Positions 1 to 7,429 of a stretch of DNA of 13,550 nucleotides are shown here, piece by piece. The stretch is from an uncultured Opitutia bacterium. GTDB lineage: Bacteria > Verrucomicrobiota > Verrucomicrobiia > Opitutales > Opitutaceae. The translations under genes and the position numbers were made by a program. The stretch spans positions 1 through 13,550 of the forward strand of contig CALFZM010000204.1 of the NCBI GenBank assembly GCA_937952235.1. Reading direction: 5' to 3'. The notes under the pieces are model-generated. The model saw only the letters and a program-made list of their open reading frames with translations, searched no databases and was not told the origin of the DNA. The stretch's first letter is position 1. Each line of letters opens with the position of its first letter.

Positions 1-729
1 CGCCATGCCCACGAGCAGCACCCGCCCCTTGAAATGCGCCCCCGCCGGCGTGGTCGCGAGGCCAAGGAAGCCGGTCATCATGCCATTGAGCACGCTCGCG
101 ATCAGGCCGGCCAGGTGACGGCCAGGCCGCCGCGCCGCGACGCGCGCCTCGCCTCCGACCTGCGCGACCGCCGCCACGCCGAACAACGCCAGGCTCCACC
201 ACGAGCGCGGCAGCGAGGCCGAGAGCACGAGATTGAAATACACGAACAACGCCAGCGCCGGCGGCAGCGCGAACCGGTTCGCCAGGCCCGTGCCCGCCAG
301 CAGGGCCGACCACGCCAGCGCCGCGCCGAGCATCCACACCGCGACGGACCAGCCCGCCACCGGTTTCCCCGCGGTGCCCGCCACCTGTTCCAGGGACAAC
401 TCCGGCCAGGCCGTCACGCCTGCGAGCGGCGCGAGCACGACGAGCGCGAGCGCGAGCACCACCGCGGCGCGCAGGGTGCCGATCGCCTCCGCCGGGACGA
501 GCCGTTCGTCGAGCCGGTCGTCCGCGTAATCCCCGGTCACCAGCATCTCGTTCGCCCGCCGCATCGGACCGGAGAGCGGGGAACCGCGCACCCGCTCGAT
601 CTTCGCCTTGAGCCGCGGGTGGCGGTCGAGCCAGGCCGCCAGCCGGACCGTGACGGGCGACAGCCGCGTGAGCACCGGAAACGCCGCGGCCAGGAAGTAC
701 CTTACCTTCTGGAGGGTCTTGAGGTCCAT
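1..729 (-). CDS. Multi-pass membrane protein of unknown function (C-terminus outside window)
   Basis: The minus strand is open from an ATG at 729 to the left edge, giving 243 residues without a stop, so the C-terminal end is missing. The first ~85 residues are amphipathic and basic (start MDLKTLQKVR) and probably cytoplasmic. Hydrophobic segments follow at about residues 86-106, 127-147, 153-172, 176-191 and 205-223, so it is an integral membrane protein with at least four or five helices. A purine-rich GGCGGAG lies just upstream of the ATG and supports the start. It is the last visible gene of a same-strand run with the SLOG and patatin genes, 112 nt after the SLOG-membrane gene, so it may belong to the same transcript. 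I do not recognise the family. A membrane effector or transporter role would be guesswork. Existence and membrane nature are fairly sure. Confidence 0.75.
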   Translation of the reverse strand, partial: MDLKTLQKVRYFLAAAFPVLTRLSPVTVRLAAWLDRHPRLKAKIERVRGSPLSGPMRRANEMLVTGDYADDRLDERLVPAEAIGTLRAAVVLALALVVLAPLAGVTAWPELSLEQVAGTAGKPVAGWSVAVWMLGAALAWSALLAGTGLANRFALPPALALFVYFNLVLSASLPRSWWSLALFGVAAVAQVGGEARVAARRPGRHLAGLIASVLNGMMTGFLGLATTPAGAHFKGRVLLVGMA

Positions 730-841
730 GCCACCGCTCCGCCGCGTGAAGCGTTTGCAACGGCCGGAGCCAGCCCAGGCGGAAGCGACCGGCGCCGCCG
801 TGCGCCCGCCCGCCCGCCGCCGCCGTCAGGGCCCGCCGTGC

Positions 842-2392
842 TCACACCTTGATCTTCCTCGTGACGTAACGCCACTCGACCTGCTCGACGAGGAGCTGGC
901 GTTCGCATTTCTCGACGAGGTCGCGGACCGAATCCTCGGTCCGCAGCTCCCGCAACTCCTCCCGCCGCTGGCCGAGCGCCTGCGCCAGCGCGCGGAAGCG
1001 CTGGCTGCGCCGGGCATGGTCGAACGAGGACGCCAGCCCATCCGCCACCGCCGCCACGATCGGCAGCACGGCCGGCAGCACCATCACCAGGACCATCCCC
1101 CACAGGTGAGCGCCGAGATCCAGTTTGGCCGCGCGGTTCAGCATCGCGCCCGCGACGAAGATCGGCGTGGCCTGCGCACAGCGTCGCGCGATGAGGGGCA
1201 GGCGCCGGCCCCACCGCCCGGACCGCACCAGCGCCGCGGCAAAATACTGCTGCTGCCCCTCCAGCCGGTCGCGCCCGTATTCCTCGCGGAAGGTCGCGAG
1301 CGCGTCGGGCTGGCGCGCGAGGTGAGCCTGCCGGTGCCGCTGGGCCAGGACGCCGAAGCTGACCGCGAACCGACGCCATTCCGGCAGCAGGTCGCCCGCC
1401 GTCGGCCGGAACGGGCTGGCGTAAGGCAGGCTCGCCTCGAGGCCGCGGCAGATCTCCGCCCCAACGCGGGCATTGGTCCATTTCTCCACCAGCGCCACCC
1501 GGGTCAGGCGGCGGCGTTCCCGCAGCGCCCAGACCGACAGCACGAACTGGAGCGCCTGCAGGATCGTGACCAGGACGCCGAGGTTGCGTCCGGCCAGGAT
1601 GACGTGGGTCATGCCGATCAGGCCGCCCAGCGCGCCGAGCAGGATCAGTTGCTGCGCCGCGTGGCGAAAATCGAACGCGTCCGTCTGCGCCGCGCGCGAG
1701 AGCCGCGCCTTGATCGTCCGGCAACGCTCCTGGTCCGTGGTGCACCCCGGCGCCGGATCCACGATGCCCTGCTGCACGATCCAGTTCCATTGCGGATCGA
1801 AGGGCGGCCAGGCCTGCGGGTCGTAATGCTGGAGCGTAACGGTCAGACGACCGGGATCGATCACCCGCATCGGCTTCCGCATCGCCGTCCCGAGGGCGAC
1901 GAGCTGCCCGGTGCCGCCCAGGCCGCCCCCGGGCTGTCCGTCCCACACCGCGAGCACGAGGTCCGCGGATTCGAGGATCCGGACATCGGTGTCGAAATAG
2001 CACGCCGGCCGGCTGCCGCGCGTGAGCGCGACGCTCACGGAATCGCGCTCCAGGTTGCCGCGCGCCCCGGCCAGCGCCGCCTTCGCCTCCGGCAGCGCCT
2101 CGGGGTGGCACGCGAAGTCCTCCAGGAAATCCTCCTCCGCGAGCGGCAGCACGAGGTGCACGGGCAGGCCGAGGCGGCGCGCCGCGCGGATCGCGAGCAG
2201 ATCCGTTCCCGCCGCCACGCTCGCCATCAGGTGAATCTCGCCGCCGCGGGCGAGCGCACCGGCGGACAACGCGCGCAGCTCCTGCTCGAGGACCGACTCG
2301 ACGCCGGCCGGATCCGCGAGCCGGCGATGGCCCAGGACGCCGACGATCCAGACCGCCCGCAGGATCGGTTCCGCCTCGATGCTCCCCGCCAT
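842..2392 (-). CDS. SLOG-like domain fused to four predicted membrane helices
   Basis: This 516-residue protein has an N-terminal Rossmann-like domain of the SLOG/LOG/DprA type. Visible motifs are VGVLGHR at residues 17-23, the family-like loop ASVAAGTDLLA at 57-67, LPVHLVLPL at 76-84 followed by acidic EEDFLEDF, and the glycine-rich DLVLAVWDGQPGGGLGGTG at 144-162. SLOG domains bind or process nucleotide-derived ligands in conflict and signalling systems (family knowledge). The C-terminal half has hydrophobic helices at about 246-266, 271-290, 405-418 and 429-450, then a charged helical tail ending in LLVEQVEWRYVTRKIKV. This layout recalls SLATT-type SLOG-associated membrane effector domains, an assignment made by eye only. 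The ATG lies 5 nt after the patatin stop, so the two are very likely co-transcribed and translationally coupled. Likely role, inferred: membrane-anchored nucleotide sensor or membrane-perturbing effector. Confidence 0.85.
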   Translation of the reverse strand: MAGSIEAEPILRAVWIVGVLGHRRLADPAGVESVLEQELRALSAGALARGGEIHLMASVAAGTDLLAIRAARRLGLPVHLVLPLAEEDFLEDFACHPEALPEAKAALAGARGNLERDSVSVALTRGSRPACYFDTDVRILESADLVLAVWDGQPGGGLGGTGQLVALGTAMRKPMRVIDPGRLTVTLQHYDPQAWPPFDPQWNWIVQQGIVDPAPGCTTDQERCRTIKARLSRAAQTDAFDFRHAAQQLILLGALGGLIGMTHVILAGRNLGVLVTILQALQFVLSVWALRERRRLTRVALVEKWTNARVGAEICRGLEASLPYASPFRPTAGDLLPEWRRFAVSFGVLAQRHRQAHLARQPDALATFREEYGRDRLEGQQQYFAAALVRSGRWGRRLPLIARRCAQATPIFVAGAMLNRAAKLDLGAHLWGMVLVMVLPAVLPIVAAVADGLASSFDHARRSQRFRALAQALGQRREELRELRTEDSVRDLVEKCERQLLVEQVEWRYVTRKIKV

Positions 2393-2397
2393 GGCGG

Positions 2398-3510
2398 TCA
2401 GACGAGGTGCTCGCCCCGGACGTGGGCTTCGGCGTACGCGCGCCCGGCCGCGATCGCGACCGGGATCAGGTTGAGGTTGGCGAGGTCCCAGCGGCCGCCC
2501 TGTTTCGTGAGCACCGCCTTCACCTCGGCCTCCGAGTACGTGTGGTTGTACCGGACATAGGTGAACTGCCGTTCGCGCCGCGCGGCCTCCCGCTCCTTCT
2601 CCGTCGCGGGCACCAGGCTTCCGATCTCGCGGTCCAGCTCGGCCCCGTGCAGGCACCAGCCGGTGGTGCGGCACAACAGGTCCTGCAGCCGGCTGTCCGC
2701 ATCCATCAACGCCCGGATCGTCGCCCGCGCATGGCTGATCACGCTCATGTCCTGCACGTCGCGTTCGTTGTAGGTCATCGCGCGCTGCCCCACGCCGACG
2801 GATACGACCGTGAGCTGCTCCGTGCCGCGCGGGAAGCCGATGCAGTATTCCGGCAGCGTCGCCATGAGGTACGAGAGGTAGGCCGGGTTGTTGTACGGGC
2901 TCACCCCTCCGTCGATGAACTGGTGTGAGCGCTTCTCGTTCTTTGCGTTGGCAATCGAGATGCGCTGCGGCGGGAAGAACGTCGGGGCGGCCGTGCTCGC
3001 GCGGATGAGCTGCCACAGCGGCAGCTCGAGGTTCGACTGCCCCGCGGGGCGCCGGTTGTACAGGCTGTCACGGCAGTTGGTGATCGGCCAGGGCGAGCCG
3101 GTGGTGGCATTGCGCAGGACCAGCAGCAGCAGCGTGCGCAGCCGCTTGGTGCCGAGCTGCGCCGGCCGGCCGTCCTCTTCCGCAAAGACGTTCTGGAGAT
3201 AGCGGATGATGCCGGTGCTGGAGAAGCGATTGTAGATGAGCCGGCGCATCATCGAGCTCGTGACGAAGATCTCGGGCGACTTCTTCACGTAGAACTCCTC
3301 GATCTCGTCGACGCTCATGCCCCACGCCAGCATGGCGGCGATGATCGCGCCGGTGCTCGTGCCCGCGATCAGGTCGAAATGGTCGGAGAGGACGAAGCGG
3401 GGTTTCTTCCCCGCATACCGCGGCGCGAGTTCCTGTTCGATCCGGCGCAGGATCTGGAGGGTAAGCACTCCGTGGATACCACCGCCGTCGAGGGAGAGGA
3501 TGCGTTTCAT
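2398..3510 (-). CDS. Patatin-like phospholipase
   Basis: The 370-residue product is a cytoplasmic patatin-family lipid acyl hydrolase. The oxyanion-hole loop GGGIHG is at residues 9-14, the nucleophile elbow GTSTG at 50-54 (Ser52), and the catalytic Asp of the DGG motif is Asp200. This is the complete Ser-Asp dyad, so the enzyme should be active. The start MKRILSLDGGG was chosen because it puts the glycine loop next to the N-terminus, as usual in the family. The frame stays open upstream but that extension is arginine/proline-rich and not family-like. No signal peptide or membrane helix is visible. Patatin lipases act as membrane-degrading effectors in several anti-phage systems such as CapV of CBASS, and also work in ordinary lipid turnover. 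The position between two SLOG genes favours the effector reading here, which remains inference. The C-terminal ~110 residues are not assigned to a named domain. Confidence 0.92.
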   Translation of the reverse strand: MKRILSLDGGGIHGVLTLQILRRIEQELAPRYAGKKPRFVLSDHFDLIAGTSTGAIIAAMLAWGMSVDEIEEFYVKKSPEIFVTSSMMRRLIYNRFSSTGIIRYLQNVFAEEDGRPAQLGTKRLRTLLLLVLRNATTGSPWPITNCRDSLYNRRPAGQSNLELPLWQLIRASTAAPTFFPPQRISIANAKNEKRSHQFIDGGVSPYNNPAYLSYLMATLPEYCIGFPRGTEQLTVVSVGVGQRAMTYNERDVQDMSVISHARATIRALMDADSRLQDLLCRTTGWCLHGAELDREIGSLVPATEKEREAARRERQFTYVRYNHTYSEAEVKAVLTKQGGRWDLANLNLIPVAIAAGRAYAEAHVRGEHLV

Positions 3511-3633
3511 GTCCGAAGGGGCAAGGAAGTCAGTTGAAGGCCGGGACCGGCCGGGGCGCGAACCCCGCGAACATGAGCGCTGCCGCGTTTGCGTCGAGCG
3601 ATTCCTCGCCGGCCCCGGCGCGGCCACGCGCGC

Positions 3634-4404
3634 TCACGACCCGCCCGCGGGCGCCCCCGGCCCCGGCGAACGGACTCCGCTGGCCCGGACCAGGCGGCCC
3701 AGGAGCTCCGCGCGCGGCACGCCCTGGGCGCCCGGCCCCGCCAGCAGGCGCGTCTCGCCCGGGACCCGCCCGGGCTCGGGCCCGGAGCCCGCCCGCGGCG
3801 CGTAGATCGAGAACACCAGCCCGGGCTCGGCCGAATTCGCCGCACCGGCCTCGGCGCCCCCCGGCGCCCGCGTCCTCCAGGCCACGATCTCGGCGGTGAG
3901 CGAGGGGCCCGGTTCGCGTCCTTCATCCCACACGGCCACCAGCGCGTCGGAGCGTTGCACCACATGTCGCGCCGCATCGACATAACGTTGCCGGCGGCGC
4001 CGGTCGTCCGCGATCATCGCGGAAAAGTCGCCCGTGGCACCCGGCCCGGCATCCAGGCAGAAGGCGTTCACCGCCGGATGGCGCGCCAGCCGGTCCAGCG
4101 CCAGCCGGGCCGCGTCCGATCTGAAGCGGGTGCGGTACAATTCCACCGGGAACGGCAGCGGTGCGATCACGTCGATCCCGGCCGCGAGCGCCGCTTCGGC
4201 GCAGAGCTGGTCCGCGCCCTCCGCCAGCGAGCTCAGGAGCTGCAGCCGGACCGACGGGAAGAGCCCGCGCAGTTCGGAGAAGATCGCGCGAACGGAGGCG
4301 GTGAGCGCCGGCAGGTCCTCCGGCCGCAGCGAGGTGTGGCCCACGACGCCCAGCCGGAGCGACGCAGGCCCGGACGGGGGGACGGGGTCAGGCGGGGAGC
4401 GCAT
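3634..4404 (-). CDS. Stand-alone SLOG-like domain protein
   Basis: The 256-residue soluble protein matches the SLOG pattern of the gene two positions downstream. It has LRLGVVGHTSL at residues 16-26, LLSSLAEGADQLCAEAALAAG at 56-76, the basic and acidic stretch after LPFPVELYRTRF, and SDALVAVWDEG at 152-162. GHxxL, SSLAEGAD and an AVWDG-like third motif are typical of a SLOG subfamily linked to nucleotide signalling and conflict systems (family knowledge). There is no membrane segment. The last ~75 residues are rich in Gly, Pro and Ala and look poorly ordered. The ATG at 4404 was preferred because further upstream the frame would translate an intergenic repeat. It is the first gene of the leftward run and diverges from the DUF4062 gene. 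Likely role, inferred: produce, bind or sense a nucleotide ligand for the patatin or the membrane partner. Confidence 0.8.
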   Translation of the reverse strand: MRSPPDPVPPSGPASLRLGVVGHTSLRPEDLPALTASVRAIFSELRGLFPSVRLQLLSSLAEGADQLCAEAALAAGIDVIAPLPFPVELYRTRFRSDAARLALDRLARHPAVNAFCLDAGPGATGDFSAMIADDRRRRQRYVDAARHVVQRSDALVAVWDEGREPGPSLTAEIVAWRTRAPGGAEAGAANSAEPGLVFSIYAPRAGSGPEPGRVPGETRLLAGPGAQGVPRAELLGRLVRASGVRSPGPGAPAGGS

Positions 4405-4498
4405 CGGGGGGAACAAAGTCGGAACCGCGGGCGGATGGCGAGGCCGACCGTCGCGGGGCGTGCCGCCCGCGGCGGGGTGCGCCGGCGACGCCCCGGGG

Positions 4499-4536
4499 CG
4501 GGCGGACGAGGACGTCCGCGCTCCCTCCCGGGGGCT
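4499..4536 (+). repeat. Left copy of an inverted REP-like repeat
   Basis: A 26-nt core at 4499-4524 reappears as its reverse complement at 7284-7309 with a single mismatch, and looser similarity continues for about ten more bases (a ctcccgggg motif). The core can fold into a hairpin with a 6-bp stem, gcggac (4502-4507) against gtccgc (4514-4519), around a 6-nt loop. It lies in the intergenic region between the divergent SLOG and DUF4062 genes. It may be a dispersed REP-like element of this genome or a cassette boundary. Two copies in one window cannot decide between these. Confidence 0.7.
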
Positions 4537-4576
4537 TGCTCCCGGGGAAACGGCCGGTAGAACACGCCCCGCCGTC

Positions 4577-7240
4577 ATGAGCGTCCGCCGCCCCGAGATC
4601 TTCATCAGCGCCACGAGCGCCGACCTGCGTTCGTGCCGGGCGATGGTGAAGGACGCGCTGCTGACGCTGGGCTGCGTCCCGGTGGAGCAGACCAATTTCC
4701 CGCCCGATCACCGCACGGTGCGGGCCATGCTGCGGGCGCGGATCGAGACCTGCGACGCCGTCATCCACGTCGCGGGCTCGGTCTACGGCGCCGAGCCGAG
4801 CGTGCGCGAGCCCAGCGAGCCGCGCCGGAGCTACACGCAGCTCGAATACGATCTCGCCCGCGAGCTGCGCAAGCCGCTCTACGTGTTCGTGTGCGGACGC
4901 GAATTCCCGTACGACGAGCACCCGCCCGAGGACGCCGAGAAGCAGGCGCTCCAGGTCGCCCACCGCGACCGGATCCGGGCAAGCGAGACCCTGAGGACGA
5001 ACGTCAAGTCCCGCGACGAGCTCGCGCAGCGGGTCCGCGAACTGCAGACCAAGATCGAGCAGCTTACCCGCGAGCTCGCGCGTTCCCATCGCTGGCTGCG
5101 CCGGAGCGTGGTGATCGGCACCCTCGTGATTGCCGTGCTCGCCGGCACGATCTGGAGCCTCCGCCAGCTCACGCGGGAAAGCTCGGCGCAGGCGGCGGTC
5201 CTGCGCGAGGAGGTGCGCATGCTGCGGGAGGTCATCGAGCGGTATTCCACCCAGGCCCCCGGGGGCGAGGCCGTTTCCGACGAAGTCCGTTTCGAACGCG
5301 CGCTGGCCGCTGTCGCGGCGGAGTACCGGATCGAGGTGCCGGCGCTGAAGGCGAAGATCGATGCCTTCGTCGCGAGCGTGCGCGCGAATCCGGCCGCGGC
5401 CGGGTTCTACGAACGCGCGCTGGCCGACTTCGCGGAGCGCCAGTTCCGCTCGGCCGCGAACCACGCCGCCGCCGCCGTGAAACTCTACCGCAGCGAGCGC
5501 GAGGTGGCCGAGCGCGAGGCCGCGGCCAGCGCCGAACGCGCCCGGCAGGCGCGGGAGCGGGAGCGGGCCGCGCACACGCTGGAGGGCAATGCGCGGTTTG
5601 CCGCCCAGGAGTACGCCCCCGCCGAGGCCTCGTTCCACGCCGCCGCCGAGCTCGCGGGTCGAACGACGGACCCGGTCGAATGGGCCATGCTCCAGCTGCG
5701 CCGGGCCAACTGCCACTGGGAGCTCGCCAGCCGGCTGGGCGGCGAAGCGATCGCCCGCCACCTGCAGGACGGTCTCGCCGCCACCCGCGGCGCCCTCGAG
5801 GTCTTCACCCGCGAGCGGCATCCCACGTCATGGGCGCTCGCCCAGAAGACCCTCGGCAGCGTGCTGCGCAACCAGGCCCGCACGCTCACCGGCACCGAAC
5901 GCAAGGACGTGCTCGAGCAGGCCGCCGCGGCGTTCGGCGCCGCGCTCGGTTTGCTCACCCCCGAGGCCAACCGCGCCGACTGGCTCTCGGCGCAGATCAA
6001 CCTGGGCAACGTCCGCTACGAACAGACCTTCGTCCTCGCCGGCCCGGAGCGCGAGCGCTCGCTGCGCTCCGCCGTCGGCACCTTCCGTGCCGCCCTCCGG
6101 GAGGCCTCCCCCCGCACGACCCCGGCCGAGTGGGGCAAGCTGCAGAACAACCTGGGCAACTCGCTCTGGAGCCTCGCCCTCACGACCCTCGGGCCCGATC
6201 GCGCCGACCTGCTCCTGCAGGCCACGGCCTCGTTTCGCGAGGCGCTCGTGGTGCGTCCCCGCGCCGAGGTCCCGGACGACTGGGCGCTCATCCACAGCAA
6301 CCTGGGCAACGTCTTCCTGGCCCGCGCGCAGTTGCTCAGCGGCACGCAGCGCACGGAGATGCTGGAGGAAGGCATCGCCGCCCACCGCGCCGCCCTCGAG
6401 GTCTTCTCCATGGGCCGCGCCCCGCAGCGCTGGGCGCTGACCTGCACCAATCTCGGGTTCGCCCTCCAACTGCGGGCGCTCTCCGCCGTCGGAGCCGAGC
6501 GCGGCCGGCTGCTCGCCGAATCGGCCGCCTTCCTCGAACAATCCCTGCAGGTGCACACCGTCCGCGACCTGCCGGCGCTGTGGGCCCTGAGTTCGTACTA
6601 TCTCGGCATCACCCAGTGCACGCAGGCGGGCGGCGCGCCCGACGAGGATCGCGACGCGCTTTACGCCGCCGGCGTCGAGCGCCTGCTGTCCGCCGAAGCG
6701 GTGTACTCCCAGGCCAACTTCCCCGCCGAATGGGCCCGCATCCATGCCATGGTGGCCTATGCCCTGCAGCACCAGGCCGGCCGCCGGACCGGGGGCGAAC
6801 GCCAGGCCCTGCTCACGCGTGCCGCGGAATCGTGCGCGAAAGCGCGCTCGGTGTACGCCCGCGAGCAGTTTCCCGTCGAATGGGCGACCGTCCAGCTCAC
6901 CTCCGCGCTCGTCCGCACCGCCCAGGGCCTCGACGCCCCGCCGCTCCAGCGCATCACGCTGGCGCAGGAGGCGATCGCGGAAGCCCGCGCCGCCCTCGAG
7001 GTGAACACCCGGCGCGACCAGCCGATCCCGTGGGCGATGACCTCCCGCGTGCTGGGCCGCGCGCTCCTTTTCCTCGCGGAGACGCAACTCAACCCGGCCG
7101 ACCGCCGGCGCACCCTCGAGGAAGCGGCCACCACGCTCCGCTCGGCGCTCGAGGTGTTGAACGAGAGCGACACGCCGGACGACTTCACGGAAGCGCGCGC
7201 CGACCTCGCGCGCGCCGGGGACCTGCTCGCCCGGCTCTGA
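4577..7240 (+). CDS. DUF4062 (TIR-like) domain, single membrane helix and TPR-like solenoid
   Basis: The 887-residue protein starts MSVRRPEIFISATSADL, the typical DUF4062 opening. The domain continues to about residue 107, with CDAVIHVAGSVYG at 59-71, SYTQLEYDLARELRKPLYVFV at 85-105 and Glu90 in the conserved-looking TQLEYDLA. DUF4062 is regarded as TIR-like and is common in NLR-like and conflict proteins (family knowledge). Coiled coils are likely at 145-170 and 203-224, around a membrane helix at about 177-196. Arg/His cluster before the helix (169-176), predicting a cytoplasmic DUF4062 and an extracytoplasmic C-terminal part. Residues 235-335 are highly charged helix. Residues ~337-886 form ten TPR-like units of exactly 50 residues. 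The ATG was chosen because the domain begins at once after it; no clear Shine-Dalgarno is seen. It diverges from the SLOG-patatin run and precedes a secreted-protein gene. A receptor or scaffold role is inferred. Confidence 0.88.
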   Translation: MSVRRPEIFISATSADLRSCRAMVKDALLTLGCVPVEQTNFPPDHRTVRAMLRARIETCDAVIHVAGSVYGAEPSVREPSEPRRSYTQLEYDLARELRKPLYVFVCGREFPYDEHPPEDAEKQALQVAHRDRIRASETLRTNVKSRDELAQRVRELQTKIEQLTRELARSHRWLRRSVVIGTLVIAVLAGTIWSLRQLTRESSAQAAVLREEVRMLREVIERYSTQAPGGEAVSDEVRFERALAAVAAEYRIEVPALKAKIDAFVASVRANPAAAGFYERALADFAERQFRSAANHAAAAVKLYRSEREVAEREAAASAERARQARERERAAHTLEGNARFAAQEYAPAEASFHAAAELAGRTTDPVEWAMLQLRRANCHWELASRLGGEAIARHLQDGLAATRGALEVFTRERHPTSWALAQKTLGSVLRNQARTLTGTERKDVLEQAAAAFGAALGLLTPEANRADWLSAQINLGNVRYEQTFVLAGPERERSLRSAVGTFRAALREASPRTTPAEWGKLQNNLGNSLWSLALTTLGPDRADLLLQATASFREALVVRPRAEVPDDWALIHSNLGNVFLARAQLLSGTQRTEMLEEGIAAHRAALEVFSMGRAPQRWALTCTNLGFALQLRALSAVGAERGRLLAESAAFLEQSLQVHTVRDLPALWALSSYYLGITQCTQAGGAPDEDRDALYAAGVERLLSAEAVYSQANFPAEWARIHAMVAYALQHQAGRRTGGERQALLTRAAESCAKARSVYAREQFPVEWATVQLTSALVRTAQGLDAPPLQRITLAQEAIAEARAALEVNTRRDQPIPWAMTSRVLGRALLFLAETQLNPADRRRTLEEAATTLRSALEVLNESDTPDDFTEARADLARAGDLLARL
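5585..7180 (+). repeat. Coding tandem repeat: ten 150-nt TPR-like units in perfect register
   Basis: TGG (Trp) codons begin at 5681, 5831, 5981, 6131, 6281, 6431, 6581, 6731, 6881 and 7031, exactly 150 nt apart ten times, each within a pattern like P-x-x-W-A. About seven residues later a unit often reads NLGN or LG, and about 40 residues later RAALEVF or similar. An eleventh, degenerate cap ends with PDDF at residues 867-870, one residue out of phase. Comparable ~50-residue Trp-containing TPR variants occur in bacterial CHAT and NB-ARC/NLR-like proteins (family knowledge). The phase conservation argues that indels are not tolerated or that the array expanded recently. Confidence 0.9.
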
Positions 7241-7271
7241 TTCCGCAGCCGCCCGCCGCCGGCGACGGACG

Positions 7272-7309
7272 CTCCCGGGGGGAGGAGCGCGGACGTCCTT
7301 GTCCGCCCG
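7272..7309 (-). repeat. Right copy of the inverted REP-like repeat
   Basis: This is the reverse-complement partner of the copy at 4499-4536, with 25 of 26 core bases identical. It contains the same hairpin, gcggac (7289-7294) against gtccgc (7301-7306). It sits 31 nt after the DUF4062 gene stop, so the pair brackets exactly that gene. It could act as a 3' transcript stabiliser or weak terminator as REP elements do, but no T-tract follows, so no terminator is called. Confidence 0.7.
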
Positions 7310-7369
7310 GCGAAGCCAGCAGTGGGATCGGGACCTCGCCGTACCTCGCCTCGCCGCCACACTCGCCGG

Positions 7370-7398
7370 TTGACAGCCCGCAGGCCCCAGACTGGCGT
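7370..7398 (+). promoter_or_regulatory. Possible sigma-70-like promoter before the secreted-protein gene
   Basis: A perfect TTGACA at 7370-7375 stands in otherwise GC-rich intergenic DNA, 55 nt before the ATG at 7430. At 17 nt spacing the -10 position reads tggcgt, a poor match. It would allow the secreted protein to be expressed independently of the DUF4062 gene. One good hexamer alone is weak evidence. Confidence 0.2.
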
Positions 7399-7429
7399 GG
7401 GTCGCCGGACAGAAACCGGCCTCCTCGCC

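Noticed and set aside
608..2560. Long plus-strand open frame (about 650 codons) opposite the SLOG-membrane gene
   Set aside because: Arg-, Gln- and Pro-rich product with no recognisable motif, antisense to a gene with clear SLOG and membrane signatures.
842..4404. Classical CBASS operon
   Set aside because: The patatin would fit CapV, but no CD-NTase catalytic pattern (GS followed by a DxD-type acid pair) or Cap2/Cap3 gene was recognised in the window; SLOG proteins are not the known cyclic-nucleotide synthases.
4525..4547. Intrinsic terminator from the two ctcccgggg motifs
   Set aside because: The motifs are mainly a direct repeat, no T-tract follows, and the place is upstream of two divergent genes.
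4405..4695. N-terminal extension of the stand-alone SLOG protein to 4695
   Set aside because: It would translate the REP-like repeat and overlap the start of the divergent DUF4062 gene, and the extra residues are Pro/Ala/Arg-rich without conservation signals.
5585..7180. CRISPR array suggested by regular periodicity
   Set aside because: The period is 150 nt, in frame and protein-coding, with diverged units; there are no short identical repeats with unique spacers.
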